A program made the translations under genes and the position numbers. DNA of 64,000 bases from Paenisporosarcina quisquiliarum_A (lineage in GTDB: Bacteria; Bacillota; Bacilli; Bacillales_A; Planococcaceae): positions 186,001 to 250,000 of the forward strand of contig NZ_JBHZRU010000002.1 of assembly GCF_043641925.1 (NCBI RefSeq), in the 5' to 3' direction. Position 1 is the first letter of the stretch. Every line of letters begins with the position of its first letter. Shown here in pieces: positions 8,102-15,438 of this stretch. The notes under the pieces were generated by a model. It made no database searches. It was not told the DNA's origin and worked only from the letters and a program-made list of their open reading frames with translations.

Positions 8102-8107
8102 TATAAT
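8102..8107 (+). promoter_or_regulatory. -10 element of the comG operon
   Basis: A perfect TATAAT lies 39 bases before comGA, with only a weak TTCCAT at the -35 position (17-base spacer). A poor -35 fits a promoter needing an activator such as ComK. No clean pair of AAAA-N5-TTTT ComK boxes was found. Confidence 0.5.
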
Positions 8108-8113
8108 TCTCAC

Positions 8114-8141
8114 AACAGACGAAGAGCGGTCATCGTCTGTT
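8114..8141 (+). promoter_or_regulatory. Hairpin in the comG leader
   Basis: A 9-bp perfect inverted repeat, AACAGACGA and TCGTCTGTT, with a 10-base spacer. It starts close to the predicted transcript start and ends 4 bases before the first possible comGA start. Four T residues follow. It may be an RNA hairpin hiding the translation start, an attenuator or a protein site. Confidence 0.5.
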
Positions 8142-8145
8142 TTGG

Positions 8146-9207
8146 ATGATTGGTAAATATATGGTGATTGAGTTTAATATTATCGAACAAAAATGTCTCA
8201 AGTTGTTAAAACGAGGACTTTTGTCCAATGCCTCTGATATACATCTTGTTCCTAATCCCGATATGTATACTATTTATTTTAGACAACACTCAAATTTGAT
8301 TCCTGCAGGTAAGCTTCACCTGGATATAGGAGATCGAATTATTTCATACTTCAAATTTTTATCCTCTCTCGATATTAGTGAGAAACGAAAACCTCAAAGT
8401 GGTTCATTCGAACAAAACATTTCCGATAAAAAATGTTCTTTTAGAGTATCAACACTTCCAACGATTCAAAACAAAGAAAGTCTTGTCATTCGTATGCAAT
8501 TACATGACGAAACAAGACCCTTACATGAATTAATGGTAGAACCAGCAGACGCAATTGTTTTCCAAGAACTTATGAAGGAAAAACAAGGATTAATTTGTCT
8601 GACTGGTCCTACTGGTTGTGGTAAAACGACCACCATGTATTCATTGACAAGTTATAGTTCACACCAGTTAAACCGTCATGTTATATCGCTTGAAGATCCA
8701 GTCGAAAATAATCAGTCTCATTTACTTCAAATCCAAGTGAATGAACGATCAGGTGTTACCTATTCAGCTGGATTAAAAGCTATTTTAAGGCATTCACCTG
8801 ATGTCATTATGATTGGTGAAATCCGTGATGTCGAAACTGCACGAGCAGCAATACAAGCTGCATTAACAGGACACTTGGTCTTAACAACTGTACATTCCAA
8901 AAATACGGTAGGTTGTCTATTTAGATTAATGGATTTAGGGATAACCATAGATGAATTACAACAAGCCCTTGTTTGTGTCTCTTCTCAACAATTACTCACA
9001 AGATTTGAGGTGCAGAACGATGGGGAGCGGGAAGCAAGTCGCAGCTCTATATATGAAGTGTTGCATGGCGAAACACTTCATCAAGCAATGGCAACGATTA
9101 AAGCAGGAGAAATATTTACTATTCCTCCCCATTTAACTCTCAGAGCAAAAATAGAGAAAGCTTTTAAAAGTGGTGAATTTCAAGTAGGCGGATTTGAATA
9201 TGGCTAA
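8146..9207 (+). CDS. comGA: ComGA, competence pseudopilus assembly ATPase
   Basis: A GspE/PilB-type secretion ATPase of up to 353 residues that powers assembly of the competence pseudopilus at the inner face of the membrane. The Walker A loop GPTGCGKTT (about residues 155-163), an Asp box (SLEDPVE), Walker B (DVIMIGEIRD) and the His box (TGHLVLTTVHS) are all present. It heads the seven-gene comG operon. The start is uncertain: ATG 8146, ATG 8161 or GTG 8164 are in frame and none has a good ribosome site. Confidence 0.95.
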   Translation: MIGKYMVIEFNIIEQKCLKLLKRGLLSNASDIHLVPNPDMYTIYFRQHSNLIPAGKLHLDIGDRIISYFKFLSSLDISEKRKPQSGSFEQNISDKKCSFRVSTLPTIQNKESLVIRMQLHDETRPLHELMVEPADAIVFQELMKEKQGLICLTGPTGCGKTTTMYSLTSYSSHQLNRHVISLEDPVENNQSHLLQIQVNERSGVTYSAGLKAILRHSPDVIMIGEIRDVETARAAIQAALTGHLVLTTVHSKNTVGCLFRLMDLGITIDELQQALVCVSSQQLLTRFEVQNDGEREASRSSIYEVLHGETLHQAMATIKAGEIFTIPPHLTLRAKIEKAFKSGEFQVGGFEYG

Positions 9208-10234
9208 ACAAGATCAAATTCCTAAAAAACTTCAGAGTCAGTTTTTATTGAGATTGTCTAACTTATTAGAGGAGGGATATACCTTTCATTCATCTCTATT
9301 AATGTTACTGCCATATCATGTTAAGCATGAGCACGAAGTCTCTAGAAAGATAGAGGAAACCTTTAGAAATGGTAACGGAGTCGTTGAGATATTTATATTA
9401 TTAGGTATTTCTGTAGATTACCTTCTTCCAATTGAAATGGCTGAGTCTCATGGTAGGTTAAATATCGCTATAGGAACACTTCAAAGGCATATTTCGATGA
9501 AAGAACGTGCAAAGAAGAGTTTAAAGAAAATCATGATATACCCATTATTTTTATTCATTATACTTGGTGGTTTGTTTATAGCTTTTAGAACTTATTTTCT
9601 TCCTAATATGAAGACTTTGGTGGCTTCTAGGCAGTCTGCTGATCAAGATGAAATATTGAATTGGACAAACACATTACTGCACGTTCCCGATATGTTAATT
9701 TTGATAACCATAGGGGGCTTCTTAATATATTTTCTTTTTCATCAATGGTTAAAAAGAAAATCATTTGAATTTCAGTTAAAAACACTTAAAAAAGCACCTT
9801 ATTTTTCAAGTTGGATGAAGATATTTTGGACAAGATCATTTGCGCAAGAATTAGGTACGTTATTAGCCAGCGGTATTTCTCTCTTTAAAGCTTTAGACCT
9901 TTTAAGAACTCAAACAAATCAGCCCTTTATTCAAGTGATTAGCATACAAATATACCAAGCGATTAGCCTTGGTGAAAGTGTCGAAAAAGCCGTAACAATC
10001 GCTGGTTGTTTCTTAAAAGAGTTTCCAGCTTATATTTCGCATGGAGAAGCGAGTGGTCATTTAGCAAAGGAATTATTAATATTTAGTGACCTACTAACAG
10101 AACAAATTGAAAATAAGGTAACAAAAAATTTGGCGTTTGTTCAGCCCATTCTATTTGGAATACTAGCAATTTGTATATTAGGCGCATACTTATCAATTTT
10201 ACTTCCTGTTTACGGAATGATCGATTTTATTTAG
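9200..10234 (+). CDS. comGB: ComGB, pseudopilus inner-membrane platform protein
   Basis: A 344-residue GspF/PilC-type polytopic membrane protein that works with ComGA to extrude pseudopilin subunits. Membrane segments are visible near IYPLFLFIILGGLFIAF, ITIGGFLIYFLF and the C-terminal ILFGILAICILGAYLSILLPVYGMI. The motif GEASGHLAKEL is typical of the GspF domain. The start is taken at ATG 9200, seven bases after GTAGGCGGA, overlapping the comGA stop by 8 bases. A TTG at 9194 is an alternative. Confidence 0.92.
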   Translation: MAKQDQIPKKLQSQFLLRLSNLLEEGYTFHSSLLMLLPYHVKHEHEVSRKIEETFRNGNGVVEIFILLGISVDYLLPIEMAESHGRLNIAIGTLQRHISMKERAKKSLKKIMIYPLFLFIILGGLFIAFRTYFLPNMKTLVASRQSADQDEILNWTNTLLHVPDMLILITIGGFLIYFLFHQWLKRKSFEFQLKTLKKAPYFSSWMKIFWTRSFAQELGTLLASGISLFKALDLLRTQTNQPFIQVISIQIYQAISLGESVEKAVTIAGCFLKEFPAYISHGEASGHLAKELLIFSDLLTEQIENKVTKNLAFVQPILFGILAICILGAYLSILLPVYGMIDFI

Positions 10235-10243
10235 GAGGAACAT

Positions 10244-10564
10244 ATGAAAAAATTTAGAAATCAGTTTGGATTTACCTTAATTGAAATGATGGTTGTATTA
10301 TTAATTATTTCTGTGCTCATTTTAATCGCTATTCCAAATGTAACAAAACATTCTGCGACTATTGATCAGAAGGGTTGTCAAGCATATGTGAAAATGGTTC
10401 AAGGACAAGTAGAAGCATACCGGATGGAATTGAATGGAGTTCCAACGGTGCAAAATTTGGTTGATACAGAGTATTTAAATGCTGATCAAATCACTTGTCC
10501 TGATGGGAGTACGCTTTCAATTGATTCCTCTGGTGTAGTTAGTTCAATAGATGTAATTGAATAG
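10244..10564 (+). CDS. comGC: ComGC, major competence pseudopilin
   Basis: A 106-residue prepilin. After a short basic leader, the processing site and hydrophobic stalk FGFTLIEMMVVLLIISVLIL are the classic type IV prepilin signature, cut by the ComC peptidase with the conserved Glu at +5. Two cysteines in the globular part (KGCQAY, QITCPDG) could form the intrachain disulfide known for B. subtilis ComGC. AGGAGGA lies just before the ATG. Confidence 0.95.
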   Translation: MKKFRNQFGFTLIEMMVVLLIISVLILIAIPNVTKHSATIDQKGCQAYVKMVQGQVEAYRMELNGVPTVQNLVDTEYLNADQITCPDGSTLSIDSSGVVSSIDVIE

Positions 10565-10985
10565 TCGTGGATATACTCTCCTAGAAGTTTTGCTCGTTTT
10601 AAGTATTGTAGGAACAATCACAATGAGCGTGATCTTTATGAGTAATTCTTATTTTGAAAAGAAAGCTTTTTCTTTGTTTATGAATCAATTTAAGTTGGAT
10701 ATTTACAATATGCAAAATTATTCAATCGTAAATAGTTCACAAACAGAACTTGTATTTGGGAATAATGGAACTACCTATACTACTAGGAAATCATATTTTG
10801 AGCCTATTGTTCATAGGAGTTTGCCGAAAGGAATCAAACTCTCAACTAAAAGTACATTAAAAAGTATTGCATTTAACCCGAATGGTTCAATCGTAAATTT
10901 TGGTACTTTAACTTTCGATACAACAGATTCAATAAAAACGGTGAGAATATATATAGGAAAAGGAAAGATGACAGTTGAGGAATGA
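10557..10985 (+). CDS. comGD: ComGD, minor competence pseudopilin
   Basis: A 142-residue prepilin-like protein with the N-terminal motif SRGYTLLEVLLVLSIVGTI. The start must be TTG 10557, because an in-frame stop lies directly upstream (10554-10556). It overlaps comGC by 8 bases, which suggests coupled translation. Minor pseudopilins prime or tip the competence pseudopilus. Assignment to ComGD rests on motif and operon order. Confidence 0.88.
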   Translation: MNSRGYTLLEVLLVLSIVGTITMSVIFMSNSYFEKKAFSLFMNQFKLDIYNMQNYSIVNSSQTELVFGNNGTTYTTRKSYFEPIVHRSLPKGIKLSTKSTLKSIAFNPNGSIVNFGTLTFDTTDSIKTVRIYIGKGKMTVEE

Positions 10986-11274
10986 AAAAGGATTTTCATT
11001 TGCAGAAGCAATGTTGACTTTGACTGTAACGATGGTGATATTTGGCTCGCTGCTACCAACCAGTTATCGAATGTTCGCTAAGTTAAACGATCAAAAAATC
11101 AGTGTCCATTTAGCCTACACATCACATCAAGCTGCTATCGCACGGGGACACGGAATCCTAACGGGAAACCGAGTTATGGATAAAGTGAATTATTCATGGA
11201 CATGGGAAGAGAGATTGCTTTGCATTAATTACACAAAAACAGAGAATACTTATCAATCATGCGAAAATTATTAA
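10975..11274 (+). CDS. comGE: ComGE, minor competence pseudopilin
   Basis: A 99-residue protein with the short leader MRNEK and the prepilin motif GFSFAEAMLTLTVTMVIFGSLL. It starts at TTG 10975 inside the end of comGD (11-base overlap). Sequence outside the N-terminus is poorly conserved in this family, so the name rests on order and motif. Two cysteines occur near the C-terminus. Confidence 0.82.
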   Translation: MRNEKGFSFAEAMLTLTVTMVIFGSLLPTSYRMFAKLNDQKISVHLAYTSHQAAIARGHGILTGNRVMDKVNYSWTWEERLLCINYTKTENTYQSCENY

Positions 11275-11699
11275 CAAGCAATGGGTATACATTCGTCGAT
11301 GCTTTGGTTCAAATCATGCTATTCTTACTTTTTTCCAATATGATTTTCTTCTACTTTGAATGGCTAAAAGATTCCGAGAAGTATTTGACTCATACAGAAG
11401 AAATGGAATTTGAAATGTTTTCACTAGATGTTTTACCGTATTTAATAAATTTACAACATGTAGAGGAACAGCCAAATAGTGTTGGAATACGATTTCGACA
11501 GTCCGAAGAAGAATTCGATATTGAGTTTTCAGGGAATTTAATCCGCAAACAAAAAAATAGATTAGGCCATGAACCTATGTTGTTACATATAACTAAGAGC
11601 CAGTTTCAACTAAATGGTAAAAAATTAAAGATAGCTGTTGAATTTGAAAGTGGATTAAAGAAGGAACGTGTTTATGAACTTTCATTTGCTGAGGAATGA
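11259..11699 (+). CDS. comGF: ComGF, competence pseudopilus protein
   Basis: A 146-residue protein with N-terminal NGYTFVDALVQIMLFLLFSNMIFF, a prepilin-like membrane segment. The remainder contains RFRQSEEEFDIEFSGNLIRKQ, resembling the ComGF family. It overlaps comGE by 16 bases. The function, in pseudopilus assembly for DNA uptake, is known from B. subtilis and inferred here from operon order. Confidence 0.85.
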   Translation: MRKLLTSNGYTFVDALVQIMLFLLFSNMIFFYFEWLKDSEKYLTHTEEMEFEMFSLDVLPYLINLQHVEEQPNSVGIRFRQSEEEFDIEFSGNLIRKQKNRLGHEPMLLHITKSQFQLNGKKLKIAVEFESGLKKERVYELSFAEE

Positions 11700-11859
11700 A
11701 AAAGGAATTCTTTTGCCTGCTGCATTGATTTTACTATTTGTGATCAGTGGTTTACTGATTGTTTTTGTAGGGGCTTATGTAACCCAAATGGGAATTTATG
11801 AAATGTTGGAAAGTCGCTATATATCTGCTACGATAGTACAAATGGAAAATCAAGAATAA
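11674..11859 (+). CDS. comGG: ComGG, short minor pseudopilin
   Basis: A protein of about 61 residues with leader NEKGILLPAALILLFVISGLLIVF, a prepilin-type segment. It is about half the length usual for ComGG (roughly 120 residues in B. subtilis), so most of the globular part is missing. The frame is open from GTG 11668; ATG 11674 is chosen without a clear ribosome site. Sequence around 11690-11706 repeats the comGE start region, and the matching start there would be a CTG at 11689. Identity rests mainly on operon position. Confidence 0.65.
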   Translation: MNFHLLRNEKGILLPAALILLFVISGLLIVFVGAYVTQMGIYEMLESRYISATIVQMENQE

Positions 11860-11895
11860 AAATGATTCGATGATCCGTAATAAGCGGGGTATAGT

Positions 11896-12408
11896 ATGAG
11901 AAAAATTTATTTAGTCGGTTTCATGGGTAGTGGGAAGAGTGCGATCGGTAGAAGGTTAAGTTTTTTGTTGAAAATTCCCTACTATGATATGGATCAAGAA
12001 ATTGTGAAAAAAGTAGGGATGTCTATTCCAGATATATTTAGGGAATATGGGGAGCCGTTCTTTAGGGAGCAAGAGAGAGCGTTTTTGAAAACATTTCGAG
12101 ATGAGTGGTGTATTGTGTCAACTGGCGGTGGGGTTGCAATTGATGCATTAAATAGGAGACTCATGAGGCAAACGGGTTTAGTTCTATTTCTGGATGCAAC
12201 GTTTCCTGACATTTGGAAACGGATTCACAAAGATGTGAATAGACCCATTGTACAAGCTTCCACTAAAGAGGAGTTAGAATCACTTTATACTTACAGAAAG
12301 CGTTTCTACAAATCTGTTGCTCATATAACAATTAGAACGGAAGGCCGTTCATTGAGACAAATAACTGAATATGCTGCTTTTCAAGTAAATAGACTAAAAG
12401 GCGAATGA
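11896..12408 (+). CDS. aroK: Shikimate kinase
   Basis: A 170-residue kinase that phosphorylates shikimate with ATP in the aromatic amino acid pathway. Walker A FMGSGKSAIG (about residues 9-18), substrate-binding DMDQEI, FREYGEPFFREQE, and VSTGGGVA are all in place, as is the nucleotide-lid Arg (DVNRPIV). It lies 36 bases after comGG and may be co-transcribed with it. Another gene of the same pathway, aroQ, is in this window. Confidence 0.94.
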   Translation: MRKIYLVGFMGSGKSAIGRRLSFLLKIPYYDMDQEIVKKVGMSIPDIFREYGEPFFREQERAFLKTFRDEWCIVSTGGGVAIDALNRRLMRQTGLVLFLDATFPDIWKRIHKDVNRPIVQASTKEELESLYTYRKRFYKSVAHITIRTEGRSLRQITEYAAFQVNRLKGE

Positions 12409-12554
12409 ATATCTAGATTATTAGGTAATTGTTCGTGAATGGATGTTGTAGTAAAAAAGATTGCGCTTTCCTTGTGTTCAATGTTAGGATATAGACAAAG
12501 CGGTAAACGCTTTATGTACATTGAATTTTTTATATTCCAAAACAATTGTTTTGG
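12409..12554. other. Region between aroK and the glycine riboswitch
   Basis: No gene is supported. It should contain the promoter of the riboswitch-gcv transcript. AT-rich TTTATATTCC near 12530 is a possible -10 region, but no convincing -35/-10 pair was found. Confidence 0.35.
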
Positions 12555-12735
12555 GGCGGATGAGTATACGGGGAGAGAACGCAAATAGCGTCGCCGAAGG
12601 AGCAAGTTAAATAACGAATCTCTCAGGCAAAAAGACTCGTATAGGACGCATCTCTGGAGAATGCTATATCTATATATAGCTACCAAAGAGGAAAGCCGAT
12701 TTCAGGTAAACTTTCAGGTGCCAGGACAGAGAATC
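12555..12735 (+). ncRNA. Tandem glycine riboswitch (gcvT motif)
   Basis: Two glycine aptamers lie in tandem before gcvT. Aptamer I (about 12565-12643) is closed by TATACG/CGTATA and contains GGGAGAG, CGCCGAAGGAGCAA and CTCTCAGGC. Aptamer II (about 12651-12732) contains CTGGAGA, ACCAAAGAGGAAAGCC and TTTCAGGT, then GGACAGAG. GCG at 12556-12558 can pair with CGC at 12647-12649 and forms the leader-linker kink-turn known for this class. P1 of aptamer II (TCTCT 12651-12655 with AGAGA 12728-12732) uses bases that also form the terminator. Glycine binding should therefore prevent termination, making this an ON switch. Confidence 0.95.
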
Positions 12736-12767
12736 CCTTTAATAAGGGGATTCTCTGTCTTTTTTTT
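12725..12767 (+). terminator. Riboswitch-controlled terminator
   Basis: GACAGAGAATCCCTT pairs with its complement (one bulged G), loop TAAT, followed by nine T residues. The left arm overlaps the closing stem of glycine aptamer II, giving mutually exclusive folds. Confidence 0.93.
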
Positions 12768-12963
12768 GTACTGATTAGGAAACATAAGTTTACAGATTTC
12801 AGTATTAGAGAAAATTAGTTTGAATCAATTTTGGTACTAGTTTTTTCTAGTATGGATACGAGAATGTAAGTGTAGGAAGATCAACAAACAAAAACAACAT
12901 CGTGTGCAATAAACATGTATTCTTTGTTTTTTGATTATTGTGTTAAAAAAGGAGGAAATGAAA

Positions 12964-14067
12964 ATGTCAGAGCAATTACAACGTACTCCCTTGTTCGACG
13001 TATATGCATCATATGGTGGGAAAACAATTGATTTTGGTGGCTGGGAGTTACCAGTACAATTTTCTAGCATTAAATTAGAACATGAAGCGGTTCGTACAAA
13101 AGCGGGATTATTTGATGTATCTCATATGGGTGAAATCATTGTAAAAGGTGAAGATAGTTTGTCATATTTACAGCGCATATTAACGAATGATTTGTCGAAG
13201 CTACAAGATGGACAAGCGATGTATTCTGCGATGTGTTATGAAGATGGTGGTACAGTAGACGATTTATTAGTTTATAAAATTGCTCAGCATCATTACCTTT
13301 TGGTTGTAAATGCCTCTAACATTGAGAAAGACTTTGAATGGATGAAAGGTTTCTTATTCGGTGATTTGTCAGTTTCGAACGTGTCTGATTCTTATGGTCA
13401 AATAGCATTTCAAGGACCTTTAGCGGAAACTGTTTTACAAAGATTAACGAAAGAAGACCTTTCAGAAATAACATTTTTTAAATTTAAAACACAAGTGAAA
13501 ATAGGCGAATATGAATACCTTGTTTCAAGAACAGGTTACACAGGTGAAGATGGCTTTGAAATCTACGGAGATCCACAAGAAGTTAAAGCTTTATGGCACG
13601 AAATCTTAAAAGAAGGTAAGGATGACGGTGTTTTACCTTGTGGTTTAGGTGCACGTGATACATTGCGTTTTGAAGCTTGTTTAGCATTGTATGGCCAAGA
13701 ACTTACAAAAGATATTTCTCCACTTGAAGCTGGCATTGGCTTTGCTGTGAAATTGAAGAAAGAGGATGACTTTATTGGACAGAAAGCGCTTGTCCAACAA
13801 AAAGAATCTGGCATTCCTCGTAAATTAGTGGGACTTGAAATGATTGATAAAGGGATTCCTCGTACTGGTTATCCAGTATTTATTAATAATGAAAAAATCG
13901 GTGAGATTACAACCGGTACGCAGTCACCAACATTAAAGAAAAATATTGGGTTAGGTTTAATCGATCTGAAATTCAGCGATCTTGGAACAGAAGTAGAAGT
14001 TGAGATTCGTGGAAAGCGTTTAAAAGCAGTAACAGTTGCGACACCATTTTATAAACGACAAAAATAA
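12964..14067 (+). CDS. gcvT: Glycine cleavage system T protein (aminomethyltransferase)
   Basis: A 367-residue cytoplasmic enzyme that takes the aminomethyl group from lipoylated H protein and, with tetrahydrofolate, yields 5,10-methylene-THF and ammonia. Family motifs DFGGWELPVQF, FDVSHMGEI, SRTGYTGEDGFEIY and CGLGARDTLR are visible. The start is ATG 12964, eight bases after GGAGG. First gene of gcvT-gcvPA-gcvPB, controlled by the riboswitch upstream. The H protein gene gcvH is not in the window, as in B. subtilis. Confidence 0.97.
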   Translation: MSEQLQRTPLFDVYASYGGKTIDFGGWELPVQFSSIKLEHEAVRTKAGLFDVSHMGEIIVKGEDSLSYLQRILTNDLSKLQDGQAMYSAMCYEDGGTVDDLLVYKIAQHHYLLVVNASNIEKDFEWMKGFLFGDLSVSNVSDSYGQIAFQGPLAETVLQRLTKEDLSEITFFKFKTQVKIGEYEYLVSRTGYTGEDGFEIYGDPQEVKALWHEILKEGKDDGVLPCGLGARDTLRFEACLALYGQELTKDISPLEAGIGFAVKLKKEDDFIGQKALVQQKESGIPRKLVGLEMIDKGIPRTGYPVFINNEKIGEITTGTQSPTLKKNIGLGLIDLKFSDLGTEVEVEIRGKRLKAVTVATPFYKRQK

Positions 14068-14091
14068 TTGTTGGAAAGAGGTTGTGCCCGG

Positions 14092-15438
14092 ATGAAACAT
14101 CGTTACTTACCAATGACAGAGCAAGACCAAAAAGATATGTTAGATACAATTGGAGTTTCTTCTATAGATGAGTTATTTTCAGATATACCTGAAAAAGTAA
14201 GATTTAAAGGTCAATATAATATTAAACCAGCTAAGTCTGAATCATCTCTACTAAAAGAACTATCTCAAATGGCTGCCAAAAATGCAGATAACAAAACGTA
14301 TGCTTCGTTTTTAGGAGCAGGTGTTTACGATCACTATAAACCGATTATTGTAGATCACGTTATTTCTCGTTCTGAATTTTATACGGCATATACGCCTTAC
14401 CAACCAGAAATTTCTCAAGGTGAACTTCAAGCAATCTTTGAATTTCAAACAATGATTTGTGAGTTGACGGGAATGGATTTAGCCAACTCTTCCATGTATG
14501 ACGGTGGTACAGCTTTGGCTGAAGCAGGAATGCTAGCAGCTGGTCATACTAAGCGTAAAAAGCTATTAATTTCAGGTGCAGTTAATCCGGAATCTCAAGA
14601 CGTAGTGCGTATGTATGCTTTAGGACAATCGATTGAAGTCGTTCAAATTCCAACTAAAGATGGCGTTACAGATATTGATGCACTTAACGAGTTAATTGAT
14701 GATAATACAGCAGCTGTGCTTGTTCAATATCCAAACTTTTATGGTCAAGTTGAGGATTTACGTAAAGTTGAAACAGTAACTCACGAAGCGAAAGCCTTAA
14801 TGGTTGTTTCTTCTAATCCACTGTCACTTGGTATTTTAACTTCACCAGGTAAACTTGGTGCTGACATTGTAGTCGGGGATGCTCAACCATTTGGAATCTC
14901 TGAATCATTTGGGGGACCACATTGCGGTTATTTTGCAGTTACTACGAAGTTAATGCGTAAAGTTCCAGGACGTTTAGTTGGTGAAACAACAGATGAAGTT
15001 GGACGTAGAGGATTTGTCTTAACATTACAAGCTCGTGAACAACATATTCGTCGTGATAAAGCAACTTCCAATATATGTTCGAACCAAGCACTAAATGCAT
15101 TAGCAGCTTCTGTAGCAATGACTGCTCTTGGTAAAAAAGGTGTTCAAGAAATTGCGACTCAAAATATTTTAAAAACGAATTATGCTAAAAAAGCTTTCGA
15201 AGCTCAGGGGTTCGAAGTTGTATATCAAGGTCCTCATTTCAATGAAATCGTTGTTAAAGCAGATACCGATATCACTGTTCTAACAAAAGAACTGTTGAAA
15301 AAGGGTATTATCGGTGGATTTGATTTAGGTAAAGTTGATGATAAGTTAGCAGGACATGTATTAATCGCTGTTACTGAACAACGCACAAAAGAAGAAATCG
15401 ATGCGCTTGTGCAAGAAATGGGGTCTTTCCGTGCATAA
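14092..15438 (+). CDS. gcvPA: Glycine dehydrogenase (P protein) subunit 1
   Basis: A 448-residue N-terminal half of the pyridoxal-phosphate glycine decarboxylase. With GcvPB it decarboxylates glycine and loads the aminomethyl group onto lipoyl-H protein. MKHRYLPMTEQDQKDML, ASFLGAGVYDHY, YTPYQPEISQGELQ and ESFGGPHCGYFA are typical. ATG 14092 follows AAAGAGG and gives exactly the expected length; a TTG at 14068 in frame is less likely. The split P protein is typical of Firmicutes. It overlaps gcvPB by 8 bases. Confidence 0.96.
   Translation: MKHRYLPMTEQDQKDMLDTIGVSSIDELFSDIPEKVRFKGQYNIKPAKSESSLLKELSQMAAKNADNKTYASFLGAGVYDHYKPIIVDHVISRSEFYTAYTPYQPEISQGELQAIFEFQTMICELTGMDLANSSMYDGGTALAEAGMLAAGHTKRKKLLISGAVNPESQDVVRMYALGQSIEVVQIPTKDGVTDIDALNELIDDNTAAVLVQYPNFYGQVEDLRKVETVTHEAKALMVVSSNPLSLGILTSPGKLGADIVVGDAQPFGISESFGGPHCGYFAVTTKLMRKVPGRLVGETTDEVGRRGFVLTLQAREQHIRRDKATSNICSNQALNALAASVAMTALGKKGVQEIATQNILKTNYAKKAFEAQGFEVVYQGPHFNEIVVKADTDITVLTKELLKKGIIGGFDLGKVDDKLAGHVLIAVTEQRTKEEIDALVQEMGSFRA

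Noticed and set aside
8019..8145. ComK boxes before comGA
   Set aside because: AAAA and TTTT tracts occur, but they belong mostly to the mgsR terminator and do not give two AAAA-N5-TTTT dyads at the proper spacing.
12381..12686. Minus-strand open frame of 101 codons over the glycine riboswitch
   Set aside because: It lies across the aroK end and the conserved riboswitch, has no ribosome site and resembles no protein.
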